From NCBI GenBank assembly GCA_027886175.1, contig JAJNNQ010000026.1, positions 23,578,001 through 23,642,000 of the forward strand: a stretch of DNA of 64,000 nucleotides, read 5' to 3'. The position numbers and the translations under genes are program-made. This document shows, piece after piece, positions 47,382-60,800 of this stretch (within the stretch, counting starts at the first letter, position 1; every line of letters begins with the position of its first letter). This stretch comes from Phylloscopus collybita. Taxonomy: Eukaryota; Chordata; Aves; Passeriformes; Phylloscopidae. The notes under the pieces are model-generated. The model searched no databases. It saw nothing but the letters and a program-made list of their open reading frames with translations, and was not told the origin of the DNA.

Positions 47382-50300
47382 TCTAGCAAATCTGATTAAC
47401 TGCCTACATTAAAAATTATTCTACTTGAAGAATTGCATCGTAACAGCCAAATTTCAACTACCAGTACTTGTTCACTTTCTCTCTAGAGGAGTGGTTCATG
47501 TTGGTGCCTGCAATCAAACCCTTGCCACGCTTTAATCCATTAGTGCCTGTGAGCCCTCACAGATAAAGGATGCTTTAGTTTCTGTACCATCAAGACACGG
47601 CTCAAAAGGGAGAGTGACTGGCCTAATCTGCATGGGGAGCATCAAGATGCCTGGACGCAGCAGGTGGAACACACCAGCTTTTGCTTTGATCCAAAATGCA
47701 AGGAAGACATTGATTTTATTGCCTCTGGAGCAGTGACTCAGACTTTGTTTCAGGATTTCAAACGTGCCTTCCTGCATGCCTTGTTGGATTCATGAGCCAG
47801 AGCAGCTTTCTGAATCCACGCTTAAATTAATACGGCAGGCAAGAAAGTGGAAGTGCTAAATAAAAACAGCCTTGCCTTTGGTGCCTCACAGCTGCCACAC
47901 AGAACCCCTCTCTGGGAAACCTAAGCAAAGGCAGTCTTGCTTCATGCAGGTTGTGGGTGGTTACTAGGGCACCAAAGAGATGCTGATTCACAAGGACCTG
48001 TCCAGGCTGTCATGTACTGATGATGGTAGACAAGAGCTCATTTCATATTTTCCCGTTGAAGAAAACCTGCCTTTTAGCAGAAATGTAATAGAATATACAT
48101 GACAGGTCTATTTCTCACATCTGTGTTGGGTTATGATTTCTGTCATTAGCATGATTACACTTGTTATGTGTACAGAGATCAGCAGTGTTTGTTATCTCAC
48201 GGACCTAGAACATCAGGATGATGGTTATATGCTGCATCCTAAATATCAAGTTACTTATATCTCAGGTTCTTACAGAAACTTATCACTTTCTTGGTCTAAT
48301 AAATACTTAATATTTTTACAAGCTTGCAAAATCACTGTGCAGAATGTTAGATTTACCAGCATGGGTAGATGATATTTAAAGCAGAAACATTTATAAAGTC
48401 AGAACACATGGGAACCAGGAAGCAGCAGCTATTTCACTTGGTGCAGTTTCCTTATTTTACAACACTTTCTAGTCCAGTCCTCTTCCTGAGTAATCCCAAG
48501 GTCATCACCTCATAGCTTTGAGCAGCAGGTCATTTAACCTGCTTACAGCTATGAGAGATGAAAAGAGATGTTTTTAAAGTTTACTTTGAATTTATTTTTA
48601 TTTAACTTCCAATTGTGTTCTCCTTATTCAGCCTTCTGCACTAAAGCTAGAAAAGAAGCTTCTCTTATCTCAGTCATTTATGATTTTGGTCACTTCTATT
48701 AAATCTCTACTTATGAACATAGTTTTCTAACTGTTCATAACTTATATTTTTAGTATTAGGATTACTGGTGTCCTTTTTGACTTTTTTTTCTTCTTAAAAA
48801 ACACATGTAAGAAAGAAAAGGAAGCAATTGGTTTGATCAAAAGTAATGCCCAGCATACTGTTCATTCATATTTTACTTTCTATTGACAAAACAGAAACAT
48901 CTTGGGTGAGGAAACTTTAGAACATGTAGTTTAGAATTTTATTTTTTTTTTGGATGAAGTACCACTTGTGTTATAGTTGTCTCTTTTTAGGAAAGACAGT
49001 AGCAGCCCTATATTTAGGGTATGATGTGCTATTATAAGAATTCTTGGAGCCCTTTTATAAGAAAGTCTAACAGCATTGCTTGTGTCAGGCTTTTGAGATT
49101 TTCAGCTGAAGACAAGTCCTTGGGGTAGATAATGCTTTTTCCTCTCCACTCCTGCCCATGAAAATTCATTTATACTTAGCTGAGATACAGGCTGTTAAAT
49201 TGCTGTTCCATTCTTTCACTGTGCTTTGCTGGAAAGCCCTGGCATGACATCAAATTGATAACAGAGAGTCCTTCAGCACCAGAATGCCACTGCTGCCTCC
49301 AGCATCACCAGGAGGGGGAAAACCAAGAGGGGGGCAGGCAAAAGCAAAGCCAGTAGCTTTGATTTCTGCCCATCTGACCTGGGACACATTCCCCTCACCT
49401 CCCAGGCCCTGCCTCCTTGTGTGGCTGTGAAGTAGAGAGAAGCCAGCCTGGTCTGCTGTGAGAAGCTTCCTAGACCCTCTCCCACCCACGGTAAGGTTAC
49501 CTGGATGGCCAGCTGCTGTCTTATAAAGGAAAAAAACACGGGCTCCTGTGGTGATGACAGATAAAAAGCCTTTGCTGAAATGAAGTCATTTGGATTGCCA
49601 AGCTGCCAGCTGTGTGTCTCCCAGCCAGCTCCATGGGGCAGTTGGTGTCCCTTTTCCTCTTCTTGTGCAGTGCCTGTGCTGGCCATGCCCACTGCCCACT
49701 TGTCTCCTGTGGGAAGTAAAACTCTGCTTTGCCTCTTCCAGCACGGCTGAGTAAGGATAACATGAATCTACTGTCCCACTCCTGGACACTGGAAATGGAG
49801 CTCCTTATTTAAAGGATGTTATTTTCACTAAAGGTGCTCCAGTTTCCCTCTGTGAGAAGTTTGCTTTTTTCAATCTCACTCCAACTTTTTGTCTTTTCTT
49901 CATCCACTGTTAGTTGTAGAGTGTTTAGGTCTCATCCCCTAATATCCCTCAACCTCCAGTCTTCAAACCCTTCACTTTTTCCTGCCCAGTGGCTGTAGGA
50001 GAGCCTGCCTTAAAATGAACCACTTTGTGCAGCACAGCCATGAAAAATAGCCAGCTTCTTAGTTCCAAGGAGGGGCATGTCGTATGAATATTGTCAAGAA
50101 AATCAGCAAATAGCTTCATCTTTTTTTCTTTTTCTCATGAGCACTGAGTTAAAGTGAGTATGAATAGTATTTGAATTTATCTTCTGCAGCAACAGATGGG
50201 TTTTAAGGGCTTGGTTGTTTTAAATATATTTATTCTTAAATACATGCTTGATCTTATCTGCTTTAAAAATACTGCCAGGAAGACTCCTTGACAATGCCCT

Positions 50301-53300
50301 CTGGAGACAGAGGGGAGAGGGAAGGAGGCTGTTGGCAACATCTGTGATATTTGGGTGGGCTTGATGTGCTAGGAGTAACGTGGGGCTGGCAGGCTGCAGC
50401 CCTTCACCCTGTGCCGAGGCAGTGCTCCAACCTGCCATGTGTAGACCCAACCCCCATGGTCCAGCTAACAGCCTTCATTCATTTTTCATGCACACAGTAT
50501 TTCCAAGTGCTTATGGAACTGATGTACAGCATAAACCCCATGTCTGGGTTAGACTTTGACTCCCATCGAGCTGCTTTTGCCAGTGTTAGCTTGGACTCAG
50601 GGTGGTGTTGAGCAAGGCATAAATCACACTGTAAGACATGGAGACACAAGTTCCTTAATTTGTTTTGTGGCTGGAGATGAGCAGTCTAAGACCAGAGTTT
50701 TTCCAGCCTGTGTGGTTCTGCAGGTTTGTTCCTTTCCCAGCTCTTTCAGAGGAGAAGAATATTGGGATGACAGGCACAAGGCACTATCAAAGGGGCAAAT
50801 CCTAAAAGCTCATGTCCCTCACCAGACCTCAATCCCCACAGCCTTTTCCTGCACCATGTCTGTCTCACCGGGAAGGAGATCACACCGTACAACCAGTGTT
50901 GCTGATGAAAACATGATTCTGATTGACCAGGATGACCTTTAATTTCAGTTGAGTGCTCAGAATCTTGGTGCTTTGGGCAGGGATGGAACTACCTGAAATA
51001 AATGAACTGAAATAATTTTCTCATTATATGAAAAAACTTCTCAATTCTTGAACTTTATTTGCATGTATTCTTCAAAGAGATGTTTTTGTACAGCTTAGGC
51101 TATCTCCTTTTCTTTACCTTTTTTGCATTCAGCAAAATTTTCTTTACTTTAGCTTTTAAAACTTTAGCTTTTCAAAGGAAGGTCTATACAAACAGCTTCA
51201 TCAAGCCTTTTGTCAAGACAAGTGCTTAAAAAGTCCCTTGTAATATGCTCTATTCCCTTTCTTCTTTGTCTTCTTTGAACACATCAGTGGGTCTAGAGCA
51301 TGAATTCTCCAGGGATCAGTGCTCTATAAATACCTTTGATAGGTAAATTACAAACTGCCACACACTAGAGCAGGTTTTACTTGTGCTGTGCAGTGAAGGG
51401 CAAGGGAACTAACCAAAATAAGCACAGGGTTGCTGGTAGAATGGAATTTATCATGAGGACTTGGTTTGCCAACAGTTGTCACAGCTATTTTCTTTACCTA
51501 AGCATAGGGACAGAAATACAGTAATTACTGCTGGTAAATGCCATTTCACACTGCTGACTACTGCACTTTCCAAGGACTCTCGTTACTATACAATCATTGC
51601 CAGTTTTGACAAATTACATCTGATTAATGAAAACCACATTTCTAAAGCAACCATACCTCCTGAGAAGTCACCTCCTTGATAGGGAAGAAGTATGAAGGGG
51701 AATTTCAGTGGGGTTTTTCAGAGCTGTGGAGATCCCAGGTGTGCTGCCTATAGTATCAGTAGTCATCAAATATCCTGAAAAGGGTCACTGATTGAAAGAA
51801 GAATAGTTTAAAACAGATGCAGGAAAGGCTGCTGTGAAAACAGGTGGTGAGCTCCTGGAGCTTGGCACCACTGGACATGAATGAGGACATGTCAGCAGGT
51901 TAAAAAAGGGATTGAACACATCTATGTCCAACAACAGAAACTAGCAGAAATATGCAGTTAATCTAGTAAAAGTAAAGAATGAAAAAGTGTTGAGGCTCAT
52001 GTGCTCCCATAAATAACCTCTTTCACTGTCACCATTGAGATCAGCATTGGCTGGGACTCCTTGTTGGTCTAAGCCAGCAACACATTATTGTCCTTAAAAA
52101 CTGGAAAACACAAAACTGCTGCTTCTGCCATAGATGCCAGCATGGAAAGCTTTGGTATGTCCCCCTGGAGTGGAGGGTGGAGGGAATGGGACAACCAGCA
52201 TAAGGGCTGACCTTTTTAAAAAGTCAGAAAGTACACAGCGTAGAAAGAAGACCACCTCGAAAAATGTAGGGGATGGCTCTGAAATTCAGCTGTTTACCTG
52301 TATGCATTACTGCACCTATATGTACATGTATATTTTTACAGCATGAAGCTACTTTCTTAAATTTTTGTTGTTGCTGTTTCCATTTTTCCTGTATCTTCAT
52401 ATGTTTAGGGAATATGGTTGGTGAAGAAACCCAGTGAAGCAGTTTCAACTTAGGTGTCCAAATTTACAATACCTTTCAGCTGCCTTCATCTGTATCAGGA
52501 TCTGTTTCTTTCTCTTCCCTTTCTTAGAAGTCTTTGGGGATCCAACATTGGCCAGAAGACACAAATATAATTGCAAGAAATCTTTTTTTTACAGCTCCCT
52601 TCCCTCTGCTTAGACCTGTCTCAGCGGGAGGTTTAATCTAGTTATCACTTTTTGCTGAGAAAAGCACATTTTTAGGTTTTGCTTTAATTTTAAAGTAAGT
52701 TTGCATCCTTTCCTTCCTGAATTGAAAGAGCAGTCCTTGTTCCCTCCATGTCATTCATCACAGCCTTAACAGGGAGAGACTGAAGACAGGTTCCACTGGG
52801 AGACATCTGTGCAAACATTACTGCTGCCTTTCTATCCATCAGGTTTTAATCTGGACCATTGCTTTTTTCATTTTTCCTTCATTCCTGTGCTTCTCAGAGC
52901 CTGTGCAGCAAGCTCTGGTGTCTTTATTTCTGCTCATCATAAACTACCCAGAAGCTGCTGTCAGTGGCTGAGACTCATTGTGTGATAGAAAGGAGACAGC
53001 TGCAGTCTCCAAAGCTGTTTTGGGGGTGGACTTGAAAGCACCCATGCCTTCAAAACCCTAAGAATACAAACAATATGTCATATACAGCTGTCCAAGTCAT
53101 AAAAAGCATTTCAGGGTAAGTTAGGGCTGGTCCCATAGAGTCCCATTGAGGTGAAAATACAGCAGTCTCTTGTCACAGGAAAAGGGGTTAAGTTCAACTA
53201 TCTGACTTAAGGTACATTTACAAAGTGTTTTCAGTATTTTATTTATTCATCTATCTAACAATTTAATAATAATAATAGAGTTTAGAATTTAGAGCAGAAG

Positions 53301-54771
53301 TGAAGGGTAGGTCTTACTGTGTTAGTTTCTCTCTCAAAAACCTAATAATCAGCAGAGACATAACTTTCCTCAGAAATACACAGTTTTCTTGTGGAAGTGT
53401 CCAAGCATTGAATTTTATGGAATCCAAATTGAAAGCTCTATTCATAAGTTCTTGGAAATGTTGATGCCCACAATTTGCATTAACTTCAAGAAGAACTTTA
53501 ACATCTTTCTGGAAAAAAAAAAACAAAGAATGTTTCTTAGATTTCTAACTTGTCATCTGAACTCATGCACTGAATTCTCAGAAACTCCCGAAATGACGCC
53601 TGCAGCGCACAGAGCTGAGAACTTTCACTCTCCTCTTGCTGACAGTGGCTTTACAATTCCCATTTATTCTGAGCTTTATTCTCTGTACATTTTAGTCTTT
53701 AATAGAGTCTTATATTGTAATCACAGCTGAAATCTTCAGATTATGCTGCAACAATAAATTATTCAGATGGGCTACTTAGACTTCATTTTACCAAAATGGT
53801 TCCATCTCTATCAATGATTGACAGCTATTTCTGAGCATTATTTAGCCTTTCACATCCCAAATCAGGACTCCTGCATATTGCCAGCTCCAGCTCCTAATGC
53901 CAGATTCCCATCTGGCATTGTAACGGGGAGTATTTGAGTAGGACATGCTGCCTTTTTTTAGTATCAAATCCATAAGGCTCACAATGAAAAAACAGCTTCC
54001 TTTATCTACTGAGCTCAAGCTTATGTATTCTGTAAATCATTTTAACTTCTCAAATGTCAAGATGACTTTAATAGCCCCAGCTGAATGAAAAACTGAGCCG
54101 AAACTCAGATGTTGAGTTGGAACTCTCAAGGAGATAAAGAATACCTTTTTCAATAGCCTCTCTATTAAGAAAAGAAAGGTAAGCACTGTGTTGTGTAGAT
54201 ATTTCCATCATGTTCCTCCCTGAACAGTAATTAGTTCTGCTCCTGCCCCACCATCCAGCCAGGGCTCTGGGGGATGACAGGGCTTTCCAACAAGGTGTGA
54301 GGATCCACACTAGCCACCAGCACCCGTGCTGCTCTACCAAGCCCTTTTGGCAGATGTAGGCTCTCACGACCTCTTAAATCTCTGATGAGGAGCAGTGTCC
54401 TCCTGCAAGACTCCCTCCTCTTGCCTCCCATGCAAGGAGCTGTCTGCTGTGCTGGCCATGTGCACGGTCAGGGCTTTTTTGTGGTCTGACTGTGATGTCC
54501 CTCTAGTGAGACCTTCACATGCCCTTGTCTGGTGGCTTGTTAGCAACACGTGTCTTGTGCACAGCCAGCTGCTGGGCCAAGGCAGTGGGTCCTGGAGAGA
54601 TCAGACTTGGGCAGGAATCTTGCATCTCCAGTCTAAGCTTAGTGTGCTAAGCCCCAGATCCCTCAGCCTTTGTTTTTATCACACATACAACAATAAGCAG
54701 AGAAAGCAGGCAATCTCAAGAAGTATTAGAGGATCAGAAATTTCAAAGCTAATTTCAAAGTGATTGCCTAA
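47382..54771. other. Unique noncoding DNA
   Basis: No gene supported over 7.4 kb. A less AT-rich patch at 49250-49760 yields four overlapping minus-strand frames (up to 139 codons) without motifs. The 128-codon plus-strand frame at 50556-50942 is likewise unrecognised. A perfect 9-bp hairpin lies at 53896-53919 and a short (TAA)n tract near 53266. Confidence 0.55.
53896..53919. other. 9-bp perfect hairpin
   Basis: aatgccaga at 53896-53904 pairs with tctggcatt at 53911-53919 around loop ttccca. It lacks a longer miRNA-length stem, so it is noted only as structure. Confidence 0.7.
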
Positions 54772-54800
54772 GAAACAAACAAACAAAAAACCAAACAGAC
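54772..54800. repeat. (AAAC)n simple repeat
   Basis: Short tract of AAAC units with A-run extension. Low complexity, no coding meaning. Confidence 0.85.
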
Positions 54801-57800
54801 AAATCTCTAAGATGATTCCTCTGTGCCCTGTTTTTTATTAAACCAGATTTTATTTTTTGTGATTGAGAGAAGTCACTTAGTCTCACCAATGGCATTTTTT
54901 GGTTTGCTGTCAAAAAATTATCTCCCAGAATACCTTCCTCTCTCTTGACGCTGAAGTGTTTTAGAATGTTTTTCTCCCTTTGAGGGATTTTTTTTGTCCT
55001 TATTTTCCTTAGGAAATACATGAATGCGTACATATTGTTTTCTGCTGTCAGAAATTCATCTGTTTCAAGAGTAAATGCAACATGACATAAGGCTTTTAAA
55101 GCACATTGTATTAATTTTTTTTTTATTAATTTTTTTTTTTTTTGGAATTGCCTCTAAAATTCAGTGTCACTAATTGTTCTCTGAGAAATCAAAGCAAGTA
55201 GTTTCAGTGTTGCTGTCAAGATTTGTCTCTGCTTCTAATATCTAAACAAGATACCAGGAGAGAAAAAGTATTGAAACCAGATGATTTTTCAGACAAGGTT
55301 TGTGTGAGTTATAAGAAAATTGCCCTGTCTCCACTTCCCTTTCCTTTTCCTACTCACACTAAAGAACACACCTTTGTGTTAGAGCTAACATCTTTCTCTC
55401 CATGTGTCTGTCTTACTGGAGGATTTCTCATTGTTTCACGCTGGTGGGTAGGGAGATCTGGATATCTACCACCTTAGATAAACTATTTAGTGCATCATTG
55501 TTGTCCTGTGGCAGAGGCAGTCCCTGTTACATCCATTTCATGGCTTCTTCCAAACTCAATATTTTGTGTAATGAGTGACAGTCTCTGTCAACAAATGACT
55601 GATTTAATATTTAGTACAGGGTTAAATGTGAACATTAAGAGCATGGTATGAGTCTGATTACACACATTTGATATATCATTTATTAAGAAGTACTACTAAG
55701 AGCCAGAAGCTGTGAATATTTGATATTTATGATCTGAGAAAACAATGGCCTTAAACAACATGCATTTCTGTGTAGTTAGTAGTGGAAACGGTGACTGACA
55801 GAAAGATGGAATCCTAAGTATTGAGGTATTTAAATATATTTGTGTACAAAGCACAGCTCACATATTTAAATAAGTGGTAGAGAAGTAGGATTTGACAGAA
55901 GATGAGCAAGGAGGAGGAGTGAAAGGACAGTTTCTATACACCAAGGTGGCTTCCCAGCTACTGCTGACTGCTGCATCCATGAAGTATAAATGCATACATG
56001 GGCATGCACGTGTATGTGTGTGTATGTAGTGCTTTCTACTGCCCATTCTTGGGCATTAAAAGGACATGAGTTAGCTCACTTGGAGGAATCCTGACTTGTT
56101 CTAAACAAATTAATTTTCTAATGTAATACAATTTATTAAAATGAACTATAGTGCCAACTCCACCTTTGCGAACTCTGCAGTGACTTAATTGTCTGGTTCT
56201 TGCCAAGTGAGAAAAGCATAGTTGTTTTGTCATGTTGTATTCCATTCATTCTGCAACCTGACATAAACAAGCTCATGTTCAGCATCATCCCAAGCAGACC
56301 ACAGATTTGCCCTTTGTTTGACCATCTGTTGTTTGCAGTTCCTAGAGAACAAATTCTAATTATAGGATGTAAGTCTTTCTGGATGTAGCCTTAAATGGCT
56401 GGAATAAGAGGCCTTACTCTATTAAAAGAGGTTTTTAGTTTTCAGATTTAAAGCTGTATCAGTTCTCTGACCTAAAACTGTGTCATTATTAGAGTCACTG
56501 AATGGCTAAGTGCTGTGCCCCAGGACTTTGACAAGTGGTATGTTTTACTGATTCTGAAGAGGGATACTGAGGGTGCTGGAGAGCAAAAGGGCAAGGGTCT
56601 GATTCTTGCTCATGTTAGGCCCCATCAGTCTGTGGAGGAGCATATAAATGAAAAGGACATGAAATTATATCAGAGGTTTCCAGAGAAATAAGATATGTCT
56701 TGATAGACCAATTTTTTGCACAACTTAAAATTGCAACAAGCACAAGGTAAAATCTTCACATATCATAATGCCTCTTTCAGAGTTAAAGAAAAACAAGTAA
56801 ACTAAGATTCTTTTCATTACTATTTTACAGTGTAGCCTTATTGACATTTGGAATTCGTACTAATTCATTGTGAAAATTTCAGCGGCTTTGTTCTGCTGAT
56901 CAGATGTTGGCATTTTATTTCCTGAACTACCTGCAGTCTACTTCTGGTTGTTGTGACTCATGTGAGTAGGGTCCTTAGAGTGCAAATGAGTCTTTTCTAA
57001 TGAAAGCTGCCCAAGGAGCAGCCACAGGGATGACTCTCCCATCTATCTGAGAACATCTGCAGAACCTGCATGTGCACAGCCAGCTAGCACTGCCCTGCCT
57101 TCTGCCCGTAGCTCCTATCCAGCACAGAAAATGATTTGGGAACTATTTAGACAATAAATATTCTTTGGTGAGTGAGCTAAGTCAGCTGTGCAGGTGACTG
57201 TAAAGACCTCCTGTACCCTCACTTTCTTGTCTCATGCTTGTTATTGGCAATATCACAGAGCCACCTTCCTCCCTCCTCATTTATTCCCTGGCAAGAGGAC
57301 TTAAAGAGGACAAGGACTCCATCATTCCCAACCCAGGGAGACCATTGTAGAAATCTACTGGAGTGTGGGACTGTCCTTGCTGAGTGGTTTCCTGGGGAAA
57401 GGTTATACTAAGAGGTATGTTTCCATTTTTTAAAGCATCAATCAGGTTGAAGCATTTTGTGGCCACCAGGAGACGTGATGATAAATCTCTGCTGCCATGG
57501 TCAAGGCAGGCAGTAAAAGTGTCAGCCACACATGAAACTCACTGCTCATTATGTGATAGAAATTATATGAGAGGAAAAATAATGCCTTGAGAAAATAGAT
57601 TTCTTATTTCTACAAATATTTGAAAATTTTTAGAATATGAAGGGACTGGTGTTTAATTTGCTTTTTGATGGCACATTGCCTAAAGGTTGTGATCCCTTTT
57701 CTTTAATTGCTGGTGACTACAAATGATGCCAGCTTCCCATGCTGTCATCTCCAAAAGTCTGGTCCTGGTGGTGACACTGGCTGCCTGCCTTGGCGGAGTG

Positions 57801-60800
57801 GAGCCCACATTGCTTTGAGGCTCACCTTGATTTTTTACAGGATTGAAAGGAGGACAGGTGCCACTGATATGTGAGGAATAAAATCCTGTGGAGGCTTGGA
57901 GGCTGATGATGGCAATATGGAATTCAGCAGCTTTGTTTTGGGGGAAAAGCAGGAAGAATAGTTGCTTCAGTGAGTGCTGCTAAGCTGGGTTTGAGCTGCA
58001 AAGCACCTTTGGGGGTTGGAGCTTTCCGAGAGAGTCACAAGGGATGAGATGGGTTCATGGGGAGTCCAGGGGATTTATTTTTTACATTCCATCTTGACAG
58101 CTGTCTCTTACACTTGTGGCACTCTTCTGACCAGTAGGAGAGTCATCTTTGGCCACTGCTGGAGCTGCACATTAGTCAATAAAGGACTTGTCAGTTTGTA
58201 TGGTGCTTATGAGAAACAGGTTGTTTTAAGGTCTATATTATTATATTGTCATTCCTGGAAGCTAAAAATTATTGTCTCTTGAGTTAAATGGCATCTATTG
58301 ATGGCTCTTGTAGAATGCCAAATATCTGAGAAGAAGGAGGTGATTTTTTTCTGGTGACTTATGCCTTCTTTAACAGGTATACCTATCTTGTTTAGTGGAT
58401 TTACAGGACTGAAGATGGAAAAGAGGTTACAAATCAGAGCAACAGCTACATACCCTCAAATTTCAGTTTTATACCCATCTGTCTGGCATCTTGTGCGCTG
58501 AAATGCCTCCCTGGCACACATATATTTAGAAAATTGGTAATATGTTGCTAAAGCTTTCTGGTGCCATTCAGATTTCAGAGCAGATTCCAACTCTCTGATG
58601 GAATAGATAAGAAGGGGAAAACACAGGGAAATGACAAAAAGATTTGATAGCTGCTCAAGACCTTGGTGGAGAAAGAAAAGAAAGAATATAAAACTGTTCA
58701 ATGCACTTATTACTGATCTTAAATTTTTATAAGCCTAATTATTCTGTTCTGATTTTTTTTTTCTGATATCAAGGGGTAGTATTAAAAATGTCACTCTTGC
58801 AACACAAGAAAGTGTTTTTAAAAAAAGCCCATCACATAAAATAATCTAAATACCTCTGAAAAGCAAGAAAAGGTGATTTAATTAAATATTTTAAAGCTGA
58901 TTTGCAATATTATCCTGCAAACAGTTCTCTTTAATGGGTTGCTGTTGCAGTTAGAAACTTCTGTTCCAGCATTGTTCATTTTTTGTTAAGAAAAAACAAC
59001 GCCTCATTTTTTTGGTGACGGTTTATACTCTTTTTTTTTTCTTTTCTTTATGTAGTTTATTCTAACACAAAATAAATGGAAAATGTCACACCTTTCCAAC
59101 AGAGTACTTTGTCATAACACAACCCTTCTGAGAATTACTTTGGAAAAGATGAGGACAGTAGTGAATTGATGATTTGGCAGCACACCTGGTCTCACAAAAT
59201 ATATAGTTTAGGTTAGAATCAGGGTTTCCAGAATATTTTATCATCCAATTCCAACTTATTCCATCAGAAATTTCCTCACAAACAGTAACCTGAAATAATG
59301 TCAGCATACATTGTGTTATGGCTTCTTAGATTTTTCCCACCTGTCATTACACAATCACAGTAGAAGCTGTCTGAACAGGTGTGAAAACAAAATGTCCATG
59401 CTGTTGAGGAGCATTCTCCTCCTTGAAACACATCTTGTTTCCTCTGTTGCGTGCTCCCCAGCTACATCTAATAACAGTAATAACATCATATGTCACAAAG
59501 CTGCTCTCTGACTAAATACAGCCACTGACTGCTGATCTCAACTGGCCTCAGCAGTGGCCACAGTGGATTAATAAATTCACTGTGTAGCACTGAAAAGGAC
59601 TTGTGCAATAAATTACATTTTTTTCTGGCACTGGAGCATCCACACAAATATGTTCAGGTTAGTCCTTAATGAAAAACAGATTCCCTGGTCTCTTGGTTTG
59701 AAACAAAGAACAAACAGTAAGGAGATGGACTAAGAGCAGTGGCAGAAGCACCATAAAGTGCTGGCGAGTACATGAGAAAAAAAATTCCTTCTTGGGGGCA
59801 TCTCCATTATCCGGGTCTGGGGCTTTCTGGTTTCTAACCTGTGTAAAGGCATTGTATCATATTTGTTGAAATGGAAGATGAAGAACAAGTTTTTTTTGTT
59901 TTTTTTTCACCAACAAATATTAACGTTCTGCCTCATTATACCTAGTGTTTCCAAATAACAGATGATTTAGAGAGGATTGGAACATGGTGTTTTGTTTGTC
60001 CTGGCATTAATGAGCGTTTGAAATGCTGATGTGTAGGCAAATCTATTTCTGTTTTAATATTTTGCATATATATTACTATATAATGCCTTTTGGGGGGAAT
60101 AGGAATTTAACATCTAAATATATTAATATTCAACAAATAGTGGTGTGTACAGAATAGAAGAAGAAATTATTTTTTTTCCCCTTAAAGCATAGCAGCCAAT
60201 GTTAGTTTGGCTTCATGCAACCTATTATGATGTTGTACTAATTTGTCTCTCCAATTTAGGGCTGATAGATATTAATTTTTGTCTTCAGGAAATACACAGC
60301 TCTTTGCTTGTTCTCATTTAGGCCACCTCATCATAGTCTGAAATGATGTACACTGGCAGAAAGGGGTTTGGTATCCCTTTCAGTTTGCCAGTGGAAGATT
60401 TCACAAGGGCCTCGCCCCGAATAACCGCAAACCCCAAATGGAAATAAGATACCTCTTTTTAACATGTTGTAGGCAACCAGAGCTACGTGGTGTCCTTAGC
60501 TGCTCTGGAGTGCCATGGTCTGAAGTCTCTGATCAAGCCTGTGTGTCCCTCTAGAAGGTTTGTGCTGGCATCACCTCATGATGCTGATCGTGGTGACCCA
60601 GCAGTAACTGGATTACATTCCACATCTTCATTATGAAGACCAGAATACAGGATCCTGGAGGTTCCTTCTGCTCTTAAAATACATAAATCAATTAATTTAC
60701 TGGTTTACTTAATTTGATTTAGATAAAATATGGAGATATTTCTACATGCAAAGAGCTGGAGGGAAGGAGACAGAGGTTTATGGTCAAGTGAGAATCACTA

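Noticed and set aside
49273..49692. 139-codon minus-strand frame and three overlapping neighbours
   Set aside because: All lie in one less AT-rich patch, overlap in different frames and show no domain; composition explains them.
50915..50950. CR1 tail-like 'gaccaggatgacctttaa'
   Set aside because: Lacks the following 'cttccaacc' and terminal ATTCTATGA-type tail; likely chance.
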